Shown here one piece after another: positions 36,408 through 46,152 of a DNA stretch of 64,000 nucleotides. Origin of the DNA: Macrococcus lamae. GTDB lineage: Bacteria; Bacillota; Bacilli; Staphylococcales; Staphylococcaceae. Below the pieces are notes generated by a model. That model was not told the origin of the DNA. It saw only the letters and a program-made list of their open reading frames with translations, and searched no databases. The stretch spans positions 33,267-97,266 of the forward strand of contig NZ_SCWB01000009.1 in assembly GCF_004359545.1 (NCBI RefSeq), in the 5' to 3' direction. Positions within the stretch are counted from its first letter, which is position 1; every line of letters starts with the position of its first letter. A program made the position numbers and the translations under genes.

Positions 36408-38108
36408 ATGACAAAAAAAGATTATATTAAGCTATTGGAAACAGTCGGATTATATATGGAATTAAAAGGTGAGAACAGCTTTAAAGTGTCGGCCTACAGA
36501 AAAGCAGCGGGCACTATCGAACAGTCACAGACGCCGATTGACGACATTGAAGATTTTTCTGTGCTGCCAGGAATCGGTAAGAGTGTGTCAGAACTGCTGG
36601 ATGAGTACAGAACTACAGGTCAATCTTCTCTGCTGGACGAACTTAAATCCCAGGTACCTGAAGGACATATTAAAATGTTGAAAATCAGAAACTTAGGTGC
36701 AAAGAAAATCGTCAAGCTTCATAAAGAACTTGGCATCACGACGATTGATGAACTGCAGGCAGCGTGTACTGAAGGACGCGTAAAAGAACTTGCCGGGTTC
36801 GGAGCGAAGACCGAAGAAACGATATTGAAAGGCATTGAAGAGTTAAATACAAAGCGTGACCTCAGTATTAACGAAGCAGTCAAGCTGACTTCATTCATCA
36901 ATGAGGGGCTGGAGAACTGTGCTTCTATTACGCGTTATCAAGTTGCAGGCAGTCATAGACGTATGAAAGAGTACAGTAAGGACCTGGATTATATAGTTGA
37001 AACTGATGCACCTGAGCATGCGGCAGGCGAGATTGAATCATTGGATATTGTGACACATGTAGAAGTAAGTGGCAGTGAAAAAGTATCTGTTACTATTATG
37101 ATTGAAGATCTGGAGACATCAGTGGACTTCAGATTTACTGATCATGCAGGATTCACACAGATGCTGAATCATTTCACCGGCAGTAAAGATCATAATGTAA
37201 AGATGCGTCAGTTTGCTAAAGCACGCGGCGAGAAAGTGAATGAATATGGCATTACGACAAAGGACGGGGAACTGATACAATATGCGACTGAGGAAGAAAT
37301 CTATCAGCATTACGGACAGCAGTTCATCCCACCGGAGATGAGGGACACAGTCGATGCATTTGACGTCGACCAGTCGTCGATACTGTCACTTGGCGACATT
37401 AAAGGCGACCTTCATATGCATACGACTGCAAGTGATGGTGCTCACGAACTTGAGGAGATGATTGAAGCGTGCATTAAGAAAGGGTATGACTACATGGTCA
37501 TCACGGATCACTCAAAAAGCCTGCGCGTGGCGAATGGTCTGACTATTGAACGGCTGCTGGAACAGCATGAGAAGATTAAAGTGCTTGATAAAGCTTACAG
37601 TGAAATCGATATATACAGCGGCACTGAAATGGATATACTGCCTGACGGGACAATGGATTTTCCGGATGAGGTTCTCGCACAGCTGGACTATGTGATTGCA
37701 GCCATCCATCAATCTTTCAGTCAGTCTGAAAGCAGAATTATGGAACGGCTGATGAATGCCTGTCATAATCCTTATGTCAGACAGATTGCCCATCCAACCG
37801 GTCGACTGCTCGGTTCCCGTGCCGGCTATCCGGTTAATATGGAGCAGCTCATTAAGACTGCGAGAGAGACAGGGACCGTGCTGGAAGTCAATGCTCATCC
37901 GATAAGACTGGATATCAGCAGCACTGTATTAAAGGACAATCCAGGACTGAAAATTGCCATCAATACAGACGCCCATCATATCAATCATCTTGACTTAATG
38001 AAGTATGGCGTCGGAACAGCCATTAAAGGCCATGTCATAACAGAACAGGTCATCAATACAATGACGCGTAGTGAATTCAGGAAATGGCTTAAGGAAGGAA
38101 AGAAATAA
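36408..38108 (+). CDS. polX: DNA polymerase X family with PHP domain
   Basis: Gap-filling repair polymerase with a PHP nuclease domain. The 566-residue protein has an N-terminal lyase-like helix-hairpin-helix region (~1-130), a nucleotidyltransferase core (GSHRRMKEYSKDLDYIV with the DLDYIV aspartates), and a C-terminal PHP domain (~330-566) with GDLHMHTTASDG, VITDHS, AHPTGRL and NTDAHH. The PHP domain is the exonuclease/AP-endonuclease part in B. subtilis PolX. GGAGG precedes the ATG. It is separated by one base from mutS2, suggesting one repair operon. Confidence 0.95.
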   Translation: MTKKDYIKLLETVGLYMELKGENSFKVSAYRKAAGTIEQSQTPIDDIEDFSVLPGIGKSVSELLDEYRTTGQSSLLDELKSQVPEGHIKMLKIRNLGAKKIVKLHKELGITTIDELQAACTEGRVKELAGFGAKTEETILKGIEELNTKRDLSINEAVKLTSFINEGLENCASITRYQVAGSHRRMKEYSKDLDYIVETDAPEHAAGEIESLDIVTHVEVSGSEKVSVTIMIEDLETSVDFRFTDHAGFTQMLNHFTGSKDHNVKMRQFAKARGEKVNEYGITTKDGELIQYATEEEIYQHYGQQFIPPEMRDTVDAFDVDQSSILSLGDIKGDLHMHTTASDGAHELEEMIEACIKKGYDYMVITDHSKSLRVANGLTIERLLEQHEKIKVLDKAYSEIDIYSGTEMDILPDGTMDFPDEVLAQLDYVIAAIHQSFSQSESRIMERLMNACHNPYVRQIAHPTGRLLGSRAGYPVNMEQLIKTARETGTVLEVNAHPIRLDISSTVLKDNPGLKIAINTDAHHINHLDLMKYGVGTAIKGHVITEQVINTMTRSEFRKWLKEGKK

Positions 38109-38109
38109 A

Positions 38110-40449
38110 ATGAACGTTAAAGCATTAAATGTTTTAGAATATCATCGCGTTAAAGAACGCGTACTGGCACTCTCTCAAAATGAAGTGAGCAGCGCGCTGA
38201 TTCACGAGTTGCAGCCGTCCAGTGATAAAGATTGGTTAACGAATCAGCTTTTTAAACTTGAAGAAGCGCGGCTGATTCACATGCAGGGCAGTGAACCTGG
38301 CATGAGTACGCTGACTGCAGTTCAAAGTTTGACGAAACGCGCCCATATCGGCTCTATGCTTAGCGTGACAGAACTTAACCGTATCAAGAATAATATACGG
38401 GTGACTAATCGGTATAAAACATACATCCTTAACTTGTCTGAGGGAGGAGATGTAAACCTTCCGCTGCTGGCAGCACAATTTCAGAAGCTGCCGGTGTTAA
38501 GTCATATCAGTGACGAAATAGAGGCAAAATGTGATGAAGTGGAGCTTCGTGACAATGCCTCTTCTGTGCTCTACGATATCCGTCAGCAGAAAAAAACCAT
38601 CAATAGAAGAATTAAAGATAAACTGGATTCCATCGTTCGATCGCAGGCAAATCAGAAAAAATTATCTGATGCTATTGTGACGATCCGTAACGATCGACAA
38701 GTGATTCCGGTGAGAAGTGAATATAAGCAGGACTTCCCGGGAATTGTCCATGATACATCGGCATCAGGTCAGACGTTCTACATTGAACCGAATAGTATAG
38801 TAGAACTCAGCAGCCAGTTGAATACCATCGCTGCGCGCGAGAATGAAGAAGTCAGCCGGATTTTGTACGAGCTGTCAGGAATTATTGCGGAAGTTCATCA
38901 TGACATCAACTGGGTGACAGATGTGATGGGAGAACTGGACTATCAGCTGGCGAAAGCGAAATATGGTCATTCAATCAAAGGGGTGATTCCTGTCATTCTG
39001 GACGAACGGACGATTGACCTGCCGCTTGCCTGGCATCCTCTGCTTGACCAGAAGACAGTCGTTAAAAATAGTATTATATTCGGTGATGACATTCATTCAG
39101 TCATTATTACCGGTCCGAATACAGGTGGTAAGACAGTCACCCTTAAAACAGTCGGCTTAATCATTTTGATGGCACAGTCCGGTTTGATGATTCCCGCTGC
39201 AGAAGGAGCAGCGCTCAGCATCTACCATGAGGTGTTCTGCGATATCGGTGATGAACAGTCGATTGAACAGTCACTATCTACCTTCTCAAGTCATATGACG
39301 AATATCGTTTCCATATTAAAAGAGATGGACGACAAAAGCGTTGTACTGTTTGATGAGCTCGGTTCAGGGACAGATCCTTCCGAAGGCGCAGCACTTGCGA
39401 TGAGTATACTCGACCGTTGTCTGGAGAAGAACGTTATGACGATGGCAACGACGCACTATCCGGAGCTGAAAGCCTACAGCTATAACCGCAGTCATGTGAT
39501 GAATGCAAGTGTAGAATTCGATGTAGAAACATTAAGTCCGACGTATAAATTATTGATGGGTGTCCCCGGAAAAAGTAACGCTTTTGAGATTTCGAAGAAA
39601 CTGGGACTCGATCTGTCGGTGATCAAACATGCCAGACAGCTGATTCATATGGATAATGCTGAGGTCAATGAAATGATCACCGCTCTTGAGAAAAATACAC
39701 GTCAGGCAGAAAACGACCGCATCAATATGGAGGCGCTGAAGAAAGAAGCAGAACAGCTTCATAAAGAACTTTCGGAGCAGTATGAGCAATATATGTCAAA
39801 TAAAGAGTCATTGATAGAGCAGGCTAAATTGTCTGCTAATGATATTATTACAAAAGCTGAAAAAGCGGCGGATGATATCATCAGAGATTTAAAGACATTG
39901 CGCACTGAACAGCAAGGCATTAAAGAAAATGAACTGATTGAGAAAAAAGGACAGTTTAAAGATCTATATAATGAAACAACTCTTAAAAAAACACATAAGA
40001 TTGAAGAGCAGCAGACGATTGAACCAGGAGATAATGTCAAAGTGCTGTCCTATGGGCAAAAAGGTGTGATTCTGTCGGTGGATAACGATGAAGCGGTTGT
40101 TCAGATGGGAATCATCAAAATGAAACTGCCGCTGTCAGACTTTAAGAAAGAACAGCCGGAGAAGGACAAGCAAATACGGGTCGTTCCTCTTGTGAACCGT
40201 CAGACGATAAAAATGGAACTGGATTTACGCGGTGAGCGCTATGAAGATGCACTTGTGCGACTTGAAAATTATCTGGATCAGGCACTCCTCAGCAATTACA
40301 ATCAAGTCACTATCATTCACGGGAAAGGCACCGGGGCACTTCAAAAAGGTGTACAGGATTACTTGAAACGCGCTAAAGAAGTTAAATCATTCCGAGGCGG
40401 TATGCCTTCTGAAGGCGGATTCGGTGTGACAGTCGTTGAACTGAAATAG
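38110..40449 (+). CDS. mutS2: Endonuclease MutS2
   Basis: MutS-like ATPase with an Smr nuclease domain; it limits homologous recombination and, in B. subtilis, is reported to rescue collided ribosomes. The 779 residues lack the mismatch-binding domain of MutS, and contain Walker A GPNTGGKT (~334-341), Walker B with FDELGSGTDPSEGAALA, a long coiled coil (~515-640) and the Smr domain at the C-terminus (LDLRGERYEDA, HGKGTGALQKG). AAGGAAGG lies in the end of polX. The upstream frame extension from 38071 lies inside polX and is not used. Confidence 0.95.
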   Translation: MNVKALNVLEYHRVKERVLALSQNEVSSALIHELQPSSDKDWLTNQLFKLEEARLIHMQGSEPGMSTLTAVQSLTKRAHIGSMLSVTELNRIKNNIRVTNRYKTYILNLSEGGDVNLPLLAAQFQKLPVLSHISDEIEAKCDEVELRDNASSVLYDIRQQKKTINRRIKDKLDSIVRSQANQKKLSDAIVTIRNDRQVIPVRSEYKQDFPGIVHDTSASGQTFYIEPNSIVELSSQLNTIAARENEEVSRILYELSGIIAEVHHDINWVTDVMGELDYQLAKAKYGHSIKGVIPVILDERTIDLPLAWHPLLDQKTVVKNSIIFGDDIHSVIITGPNTGGKTVTLKTVGLIILMAQSGLMIPAAEGAALSIYHEVFCDIGDEQSIEQSLSTFSSHMTNIVSILKEMDDKSVVLFDELGSGTDPSEGAALAMSILDRCLEKNVMTMATTHYPELKAYSYNRSHVMNASVEFDVETLSPTYKLLMGVPGKSNAFEISKKLGLDLSVIKHARQLIHMDNAEVNEMITALEKNTRQAENDRINMEALKKEAEQLHKELSEQYEQYMSNKESLIEQAKLSANDIITKAEKAADDIIRDLKTLRTEQQGIKENELIEKKGQFKDLYNETTLKKTHKIEEQQTIEPGDNVKVLSYGQKGVILSVDNDEAVVQMGIIKMKLPLSDFKKEQPEKDKQIRVVPLVNRQTIKMELDLRGERYEDALVRLENYLDQALLSNYNQVTIIHGKGTGALQKGVQDYLKRAKEVKSFRGGMPSEGGFGVTVVELK

Positions 40450-40462
40450 GAGGATGATCATT

Positions 40463-40558
40463 ATGTGGAATTTTGATATGTATAAACTTGCCATTGTTTT
40501 AATTATTGTCGCTTCGCTGATGCTCATCAGTGGCGTTATCTACTTGTTTTTGCAGTAA
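40463..40558 (+). CDS. 31-residue single-helix membrane protein in the mutS2 operon
   Basis: A small ORF sits 13 bases after mutS2 with a perfect AGGAGG at 40448-40453, nine bases before the ATG. The product begins MWNFDMYKLAIVLIIVASLM and continues in a hydrophobic stretch to a final Gln, so it is essentially one membrane helix (residues ~8-30) with an acidic N-terminal end. It ends just before a strong terminator, so it closes the mutS2 transcript. Function is unknown, and I do not recognise it. In B. subtilis the larger yshE occupies this place; they do not look alike. Confidence 0.7.
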   Translation: MWNFDMYKLAIVLIIVASLMLISGVIYLFLQ

Positions 40559-40565
40559 TAAAATT

Positions 40566-40615
40566 AAAAGAAGTAATATTCTGCAAATGACTTGACGGAA
40601 AATTACTTCTTTTTT
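40566..40615 (+). terminator. Terminator after the mutS2 unit, overlapping the fadR promoter
   Basis: AAAAGAAGTAAT (40566-40577) and ATTACTTCTTTT (40602-40613) are perfect complements with a 24-base loop and T to 40615. The 3' half carries the spacer of the fadR promoter. Confidence 0.82.
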
Positions 40616-40644
40616 ATACTAATAGTTGAATGAATGGTCATTCA
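40592..40644 (+). promoter_or_regulatory. fadR-fadB-etfBA promoter with FadR operator
   Basis: TTGACG (40592-40597) and TATACT (40615-40620) are 17 bases apart. At 40627-40644, covering +1, lies TGAATGAATGGTCATTCA. Its outer seven-base arms are perfectly inverted and identical to the B. subtilis FadR (YsiA) operator arms (TGAATGA ... TCATTCA). The TetR-type gene just downstream is therefore probably autoregulated and released by long-chain acyl-CoA. Confidence 0.85.
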
Positions 40645-40663
40645 TTAGAGAGGAAGAACTTTA

Positions 40664-41248
40664 TTGACAGAGAAAAGACAACTGATTATTAATGCAGCGG
40701 TAGAAGTGATTGCTGAACATGGTTACCACGGGGCACAAGTATCAAGGATCGCAAAGCAGGCAGGCGTTGCTGATGGCACTATCTATCTCTATTTTAAGAA
40801 CAAGGATGATATTTTGTTCGGCCTGTTTGAATATAAGGTTGATCAGCTTATGAAGACGATGGAACAGACGCTAGGGAATTTATCGCCGGAAAAGCAACTG
40901 AAGATATTTGTCAGAAATCACGTGGAATGGCTGGCGCTCGATCAGCCGCTTGCTGCTTGTGTACAGCTGGAACTCAGACAATCGAAGAAAGAGATGAGAA
41001 ACAAGCTGAATCATCTGCTTATTCCTTATCACCGCCTACTCAATGATATTCTCGTCAAAGGGATAGAGGCGGGCGACTTTGATAACACAATGAATCTGAA
41101 GTTTGCGAGACAGCTGATATTTGGAGCAGTGGATGAGGCGATATCCACCTGGGTCGTGTCAGACTTCAAATATGACATCCTCGCACAATTCGACGAGTTA
41201 TATTACTTGATCAGTAAAGCCGTGAGGAGGGGACAATTACATGATTGA
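40664..41248 (+). CDS. fadR: TetR-family fatty acid degradation regulator FadR (TTG start)
   Basis: DNA-binding repressor of beta-oxidation genes that dissociates when it binds long-chain acyl-CoA. The 194 residues have an N-terminal TetR helix-turn-helix (AAVEVIAEHGYHGAQVSRIAKQAGVADGTIYLYFKNKDD, split across ~9-48) and a C-terminal ligand domain. The start is TTG at 40664, with AGAGAGGAAG about ten bases upstream. The operator at 40627, matching FadR, and the fadB-etfBA genes behind it support naming it FadR. It overlaps fadB by eight bases. Confidence 0.9.
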   Translation: MTEKRQLIINAAVEVIAEHGYHGAQVSRIAKQAGVADGTIYLYFKNKDDILFGLFEYKVDQLMKTMEQTLGNLSPEKQLKIFVRNHVEWLALDQPLAACVQLELRQSKKEMRNKLNHLLIPYHRLLNDILVKGIEAGDFDNTMNLKFARQLIFGAVDEAISTWVVSDFKYDILAQFDELYYLISKAVRRGQLHD

Positions 41249-41993
41249 TATGGTGGTCAATAACCATATTTGCACACTGACACTCAACAGACCAAAAGCA
41301 AATGCTTTGTCGACTGAACTGATTTCACAGCTTAACGATAAGCTTGACGCAGTCGAGTCAGATGAATCTATACGAGTTGTACTGCTGCAAGGTGAAGGTA
41401 GATTTTTCTCTGCCGGTGCTGACATCAAGGAATTTACTGTACGCAGTGCAGCCGAACTTGAACAGCAGAGCCGTGATACTCATGTCATTTTTAATAGAAT
41501 CGATAAGTTCAAAGTGCCTGTCATCGCTCTGATCAAAGGAGCAGCACTCGGTGGAGGATTAGAACTTGCGATGAGCTGTCATATCCGTCTGTCGACGACG
41601 GATGCTAAAATCGGGCTGCCGGAAATAAATCTTGGAGTGATGCCGGGCTATTCTGGAATCCGCCGTCTAAAAAGTTATATCGGGACAGCAAAAGCATTGG
41701 AAATGGCGTTGACTGGTCAACCTATAGATGGCTTGCAGGCTGAAGAGAGAGGACTCGTGACAAAAGCTTTTCAGACAGAAGATGAAATGATGCAATATGC
41801 GATTGATTTAAGTGCTAAGATCGCCAGCTACTCAACTGATTCCATCCGCGGCATTATGTCAGTGAGTGCTGAAGCTATTGATGGAAACAGTGATGAGATT
41901 GAAGCGCAGCTGTTCGGCCGTATATTTGAAACAGAGAATGCTATAGAAGGTATCGAAGCATTTATCAGCAAACGTAAGCCTGACTTTAAATAA
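41241..41993 (+). CDS. fadB: Enoyl-CoA hydratase/isomerase family protein
   Basis: Crotonase-fold enzyme hydrating trans-2-enoyl-CoA in fatty acid breakdown. The 250 residues contain the oxyanion-hole FSAGADIKEF and GAALGGGLELAMSCHIRL, the catalytic Glu-containing LPEINLGVMPGYSG, and the C-terminal helices. The GADIKE... and LPEINLG pattern fits hydratase activity in the B. subtilis FadB (YsiB) sense, not the E. coli fused FadB. GAGGAGGGG precedes the ATG, which lies within the last codons of fadR. etfB follows after 21 bases. Confidence 0.87.
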   Translation: MIDMVVNNHICTLTLNRPKANALSTELISQLNDKLDAVESDESIRVVLLQGEGRFFSAGADIKEFTVRSAAELEQQSRDTHVIFNRIDKFKVPVIALIKGAALGGGLELAMSCHIRLSTTDAKIGLPEINLGVMPGYSGIRRLKSYIGTAKALEMALTGQPIDGLQAEERGLVTKAFQTEDEMMQYAIDLSAKIASYSTDSIRGIMSVSAEAIDGNSDEIEAQLFGRIFETENAIEGIEAFISKRKPDFK

Positions 41994-42014
41994 CATCGAC
42001 AAAGGGGAAAAAAG

Positions 42015-42785
42015 ATGAATATTTATGTACTGATGAAACGCACATTTGACACTGAGGAACGCATCCAGCTGCAAGGGAATAAAATCGATGAAGAAAGCGC
42101 AGAGTTTATCATCAATCCATATGATGAATATGCGATTGAAGAAGCTGTCAAACTGAAGGAAGAGCACGACGGAGAAATAGTTGTGCTGACTGTCGGCGAT
42201 GAAGAAAGTGGAAAAGAACTCCGTACAGCGCTCGCTATGGGAGCAGACCGCGCAGTGCTGATCAATGCAGAAGATGACTATGACGAGTTTGACAGCACAA
42301 GCATTGCAAAAATCATTGCCGGCTACCTGGCTGAAGAAGAGGTAGATGTCATTCTTGCGGGCAATGTGGCGATTGACGGTGGCAGCGGTTCTGTCGCTCC
42401 GGCTGTAGCAGAACTGCTGAATATTCCTTACGTGACGACAGCGGTAGAACTAACTATAGAAGGAACAACTGCCTATATTACAAGAGATGCCGAAGGAGAC
42501 ACTGAAAAGGTGACGGTACAGCTGCCATTTCTGATGACTTGTCAGCAAGGTCTGAATGAACCGCGTTATCCATCTCTGCCGGGCATTATGAAAGCGAAGA
42601 AAAAACCGCTGGATGAATTGGAACTGGATGATATCGATGTTGACGATTTTAAAGCACTGACATCTGTGAATAATGTCACAATGCCGGAAGAAAAAGCGGC
42701 GGGACGCATTCTTGATGGTGAACTGAACGCTCAGGTGGATGAGCTGGTCGGAATTCTGTTCAATGATAAGAAGATAGTCGGATAA
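42015..42785 (+). CDS. etfB: Electron transfer flavoprotein beta subunit
   Basis: Forms with EtfA a heterodimer that takes electrons from acyl-CoA dehydrogenases and passes them to the respiratory chain. The 256 residues start MNIYVLMKRTFDTEERI and include the AMP/FAD-site VILAGNVAIDGGSGSVAP and LPGIMKAKKKP. AAAGGGGAAAAAAG precedes the ATG. The pair is transcribed with fadB, matching the B. subtilis order fadR-fadB-etfB-etfA. Confidence 0.93.
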   Translation: MNIYVLMKRTFDTEERIQLQGNKIDEESAEFIINPYDEYAIEEAVKLKEEHDGEIVVLTVGDEESGKELRTALAMGADRAVLINAEDDYDEFDSTSIAKIIAGYLAEEEVDVILAGNVAIDGGSGSVAPAVAELLNIPYVTTAVELTIEGTTAYITRDAEGDTEKVTVQLPFLMTCQQGLNEPRYPSLPGIMKAKKKPLDELELDDIDVDDFKALTSVNNVTMPEEKAAGRILDGELNAQVDELVGILFNDKKIVG

Positions 42786-42801
42786 GAAAAGGGGATATAT
42801 C

Positions 42802-43740
42802 ATGACGAATATTTTAACTGTAGCGGAAATTAAAGATAACCAACTGAGAAACGTATCGTTTGAAGCAATAGCGCTCGGCAAAGAGCTCGGAACAGTCACA
42901 ACGCTTCTTATCAATGGTACAGATGACATGGTTCAGCAGTTATCAGCTCACGGGGCTGACAGCATAGTGACAGTGACCAATGAAAAGCTCGCACCTTATA
43001 GTAACGACGGCTATACGCAAGCAATCTCAGCTGCGCTTGATACAGTGAATCCAGAATATTTAATACTCGGCCATACGGCAATCGGTAAAGACATTGCACC
43101 AAGAATTGCAATCAGAAGAAACGCCGGACTGATCACTGATGTGATAGATTATGACGGCAACAGTTATAAACGTCCTGTCTATTCCGGTAAAGCATTTGAG
43201 GAAAAGACATTTAACAGTGAATTTAAAGTCATTACGATCAGACCGAACAACTTTGCAGTGCAAAATATGGCGGGAGCAGGTGAAGTCACGCCGCTTGATG
43301 TAGAGATCAAGGATTTAAGAACAACAATCAATGAAATTGTTCAGAAGACAACAGCTGGGGTGGATTTGGCAGAAGCGAAAGTCGTCGTTGCAGGTGGACG
43401 CGGTGTCAAATCAAAAGAAGGATTTGACATGCTTCAGGAACTAGCGGCGGTGCTCGGTGGTGCGGTCGGTGCTTCGCGAGGCGCGACAGACGCTGAATAC
43501 TGTGACTATTCTCTTCAGATCGGTCAGACAGGTAAAGTCGTCACTCCTGACCTTTATATTGCCTGCGGTATATCCGGGGCAATCCAGCATTTAGCAGGAA
43601 TGAGCAATGCAAAAGTCATCGTTGCCATTAACAAAGATCCTGAAGCAAATATTTTCAGTGTAGCTGATTATGGGATCGTCGGAGATTTGTTTGAAGTCGT
43701 ACCGATGCTGACTGATGCATTTAAAGCTGCTCGAGTATGA
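42802..43740 (+). CDS. etfA: Electron transfer flavoprotein alpha subunit
   Basis: FAD-binding partner of EtfB. The 312 residues have the N-terminal beta-like half and the C-terminal FAD domain with [56 protein letters not shown] and NKDPEANIF. It lies 16 bases after etfB with AAAAGGGG as ribosome binding site. No strong terminator follows before the trxA promoter, so read-through into trxA is possible. Confidence 0.94.
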   Translation: MTNILTVAEIKDNQLRNVSFEAIALGKELGTVTTLLINGTDDMVQQLSAHGADSIVTVTNEKLAPYSNDGYTQAISAALDTVNPEYLILGHTAIGKDIAPRIAIRRNAGLITDVIDYDGNSYKRPVYSGKAFEEKTFNSEFKVITIRPNNFAVQNMAGAGEVTPLDVEIKDLRTTINEIVQKTTAGVDLAEAKVVVAGGRGVKSKEGFDMLQELAAVLGGAVGASRGATDAEYCDYSLQIGQTGKVVTPDLYIACGISGAIQHLAGMSNAKVIVAINKDPEANIFSVADYGIVGDLFEVVPMLTDAFKAARV

Positions 43741-43749
43741 GCAAAGAGG

Positions 43750-43778
43750 GTGACGATGTAATAGCTCCATGTTATACT
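43750..43778 (+). promoter_or_regulatory. trxA promoter
   Basis: GTGACG (43750-43755) and TATACT (43773-43778), 17 bases apart, lie just after the etfA stop and 34 bases before the trxA ATG. The -35 has four of six consensus bases. Confidence 0.6.
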
Positions 43779-43811
43779 CCTGTTATCATGATTTTTTAGG
43801 AGGAACTAGCA

Positions 43812-44126
43812 ATGGCATTGATTAATGCAACTGATGCAAACTTTGAAGAAAATATTAAAGAAGGCGTTACTTTAGTAGACTTTTGGGCACCTTGGTGTGG
43901 ACCATGTAAAATGATCGCTCCAGTACTTGAAGATTTAGCAGGAGACATCGAAGGTAAAGCTAACATTGTCAAAGTAGATGTTGATGAAAACCAGACTACA
44001 GCAGCTAAATTTGAAGTGATGAGCATTCCGACTCTACTAGTCTTTAAAGACGGTCAAGTGGTAGATAAAGTCGTAGGTTTCCAACCTAAAGAACAACTAC
44101 AATCAGTACTTGAAAAACATTACTAA
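43812..44126 (+). CDS. trxA: Thioredoxin
   Basis: General protein disulfide reductant in the cytosol. The 104 residues show the active site WCGPC with Cys29 and Cys32, the cis-Pro of SIPTLLVF and [25 protein letters not shown] lies seven to twelve bases upstream. Codon choice (AAA, GAA, CCA, ACT rich) suggests high expression. It is followed by a strong terminator and then uvrC, as in Bacillus and staphylococci. Confidence 0.97.
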   Translation: MALINATDANFEENIKEGVTLVDFWAPWCGPCKMIAPVLEDLAGDIEGKANIVKVDVDENQTTAAKFEVMSIPTLLVFKDGQVVDKVVGFQPKEQLQSVLEKHY

Positions 44127-44146
44127 GAAGCGTTTTAGACGCATTT

Positions 44147-44168
44147 AAAAGAGCTTCGGCTCTTTTTT
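44147..44168 (+). terminator. Terminator after trxA
   Basis: AAAAGAGC (44147-44154) and GCTCTTTT (44159-44166) with the very stable TTCG loop, followed by further T. Confidence 0.92.
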
Positions 44169-44189
44169 ATTTTGAATGGGGAAATGTGT

Positions 44190-45971
44190 ATGGAAGATTT
44201 TCAACTAAAAATCAGACGCAAACTTGCAGTTCTTCCGATGGAGCCGGGCTGTTATTTGATGAAAGACAGACAGAATGAAATCATCTATGTCGGCAAAGCA
44301 AAGAACCTGCGTAACCGTGTGCGTTCGTACTTCAATGGTGCGCATGACGAAAAGACGACACGTCTTGTCGCTGAAATCCGGGATTTTGAATTTATCATTA
44401 CTAGCACTGAGATTGAATCACTGCTGCTGGAGCTGACTTTAATCAAAAAGCATTATCCGCGCTATAATATTTTATTAAAAGATGACAAAAGTTATCCGTT
44501 CATTAAGATTACGAAGGAAAAGCATCCTCGACTGCTTGTCACTCGCCAGGTCAAAAAGAATACAGGCAAATATTTCGGACCGTATCCCAATGCTTATTCT
44601 GCCCAGGAAACGAAAAAACTGCTGGACCGTATTATTCCATTTCGTAAATGTAATCACATGCCGGATAAACTCTGTCTTTATTATCATATCGGTCAATGTC
44701 TTGGACCGTGCGTCTATCCGGTGGAAGAACAAGCTTATCAGGAGATGGTGCAGACCGTCACCCAGTTTTTAAATGGTGAAGACTCGACCATTATAGAAGA
44801 TCTTCGCACTAAGATGGAAGAGGCAAGTCTCACTCTAAACTTTGAACAGGCAAAGGAATATCGCGACCTGATAAGCCATGTCGAATCCATTATGTTCAAG
44901 CAGAAGATGATGACTGCTGATATGACGGTACGGGATATTTTCGGCTACAGCGTTGATAAAGGCTGGATGTGTGTGCAGGTGTTTTTCATCAGACAGGGGA
45001 ATTTAATTGAACGCAATGTCACCATGATTCCGCTGCTCCAGGATCCTGAAGATGCCTTCTATAATTTTATCGGTCAGTTTTACCAGCTTAACCAGAACAT
45101 TTTACCGCGAGAAGTGCATATCCCGGTCGGTCTCGATATCGACATGGTACGTTCAGTTGTTGATACGAAAGTCATTCAGCCGGTCAGAAGAACGAAAAGG
45201 GAAATGGTCGACCTTGCAGAGAAAAACGCAAAAATCGCATTATCCAATAAATTTGAGATTATTGAACGGGATGAATCAAGAACAATCAATGCCATCGAGG
45301 AGCTTGGATGTGCGATGAACATCCAGACACCCATTCGTATAGAAGCATTTGATAATTCCAACATACAGGGGACAGACCCTGTGTCAGCTATGATTACGTT
45401 TATAGATGGCCGACCAAGCAAGAAGGATTACCGGAAATATAAGATTCGCACCGTTGACGGACCGGATGACTACAAGTCGATGGCAGAAGTAGTCAGACGT
45501 CGTTATATGAGAGTTCTTAAGGAAGGCTTGCCGCTTCCTGATCTGATCATAGTCGACGGAGGCAAAGGACATATGAATATCATCAATAGCATGCTTGAAG
45601 ACGAGCTCGGACTCGATATACCGGTTGCCGGCCTCAAAAAGAATGCAAAGCACCAGACGGCTGAACTGTTGTATGGTGACAATGCGGATATTATTCCACT
45701 GAATAAGAAAAGCCAGGCGTTTTATCTCCTGCAGCGAATACAGGATGAAGTTCACCGTTTTGCGATCACCTTCCATAGACAGACACGCAAGAAGACGGGA
45801 CTGCAGTCGCAGCTCGATCATATCCCGGGCGTCGGACCGAAACGTAAAACACAGCTGATCAAGCATTTTGGTTCTATTAAAAGAATTAAAGAAGCACCAC
45901 TTGACGAATTGACAGCACTTGGTATTCCTAAAACAACAGCAGAAATTATTCAGACCACTCTCAATAGTTAA
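44190..45971 (+). CDS. uvrC: UvrABC system protein C
   Basis: Makes both incisions in nucleotide excision repair. The 593 residues have an N-terminal GIY-YIG domain ([24 protein letters not shown] split over ~11-35), a UVR motif at ~200-235 for UvrB contact, an RNase H-fold nuclease domain ([34 protein letters not shown]) and a C-terminal double helix-hairpin-helix ([17 protein letters not shown]). GGGGAA with seven-base spacing sets the ATG at 44190; the TTG at 44172 and the ATG at 44184 are badly placed. It lies in the terminator shadow of trxA, so it may depend on read-through. Confidence 0.95.
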   Translation: MEDFQLKIRRKLAVLPMEPGCYLMKDRQNEIIYVGKAKNLRNRVRSYFNGAHDEKTTRLVAEIRDFEFIITSTEIESLLLELTLIKKHYPRYNILLKDDKSYPFIKITKEKHPRLLVTRQVKKNTGKYFGPYPNAYSAQETKKLLDRIIPFRKCNHMPDKLCLYYHIGQCLGPCVYPVEEQAYQEMVQTVTQFLNGEDSTIIEDLRTKMEEASLTLNFEQAKEYRDLISHVESIMFKQKMMTADMTVRDIFGYSVDKGWMCVQVFFIRQGNLIERNVTMIPLLQDPEDAFYNFIGQFYQLNQNILPREVHIPVGLDIDMVRSVVDTKVIQPVRRTKREMVDLAEKNAKIALSNKFEIIERDESRTINAIEELGCAMNIQTPIRIEAFDNSNIQGTDPVSAMITFIDGRPSKKDYRKYKIRTVDGPDDYKSMAEVVRRRYMRVLKEGLPLPDLIIVDGGKGHMNIINSMLEDELGLDIPVAGLKKNAKHQTAELLYGDNADIIPLNKKSQAFYLLQRIQDEVHRFAITFHRQTRKKTGLQSQLDHIPGVGPKRKTQLIKHFGSIKRIKEAPLDELTALGIPKTTAEIIQTTLNS

Positions 45972-46027
45972 TGAAAAAATAAATTCTGGATATATTTATT
46001 TATATCATGTGAAATCACACCTCTAAT

Positions 46028-46152
46028 TGATAATGATTATCATAGTCCACTGACTATTTAAAAGTGTTACAATAATTTCATAAAACAAGTCTTCAATTTT
46101 TTCTATTTTATGTAATCGGTTTCTTGATTTCGTAAATCATAAGGCGTAGAAT
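46028..46152 (+). promoter_or_regulatory. sdhCAB upstream region: Fur box, cre-like site and promoter
   Basis: TGATAATGATTATCA at 46028-46042 is a perfect 7-1-7 Fur box. TGTAATCGGTTTCT at 46111-46124 has one mismatch to the cre consensus, and its last T is the first base of the probable -35 TTGATT (46124-46129), 17 bases from TAGAAT (46147-46152). TGTGAAATCACA at 46008-46019 is an additional short dyad. The Fur box lies ~85 bases above the -35, so it may instead control a second promoter or a small RNA. Regulation is inferred from consensus match only. Confidence 0.65.

Noticed and set aside
45384..45866. 160-codon minus-strand ORF inside uvrC
   Set aside because: Lies fully antisense to well-conserved UvrC nuclease and helix-hairpin-helix regions; no motifs of its own.
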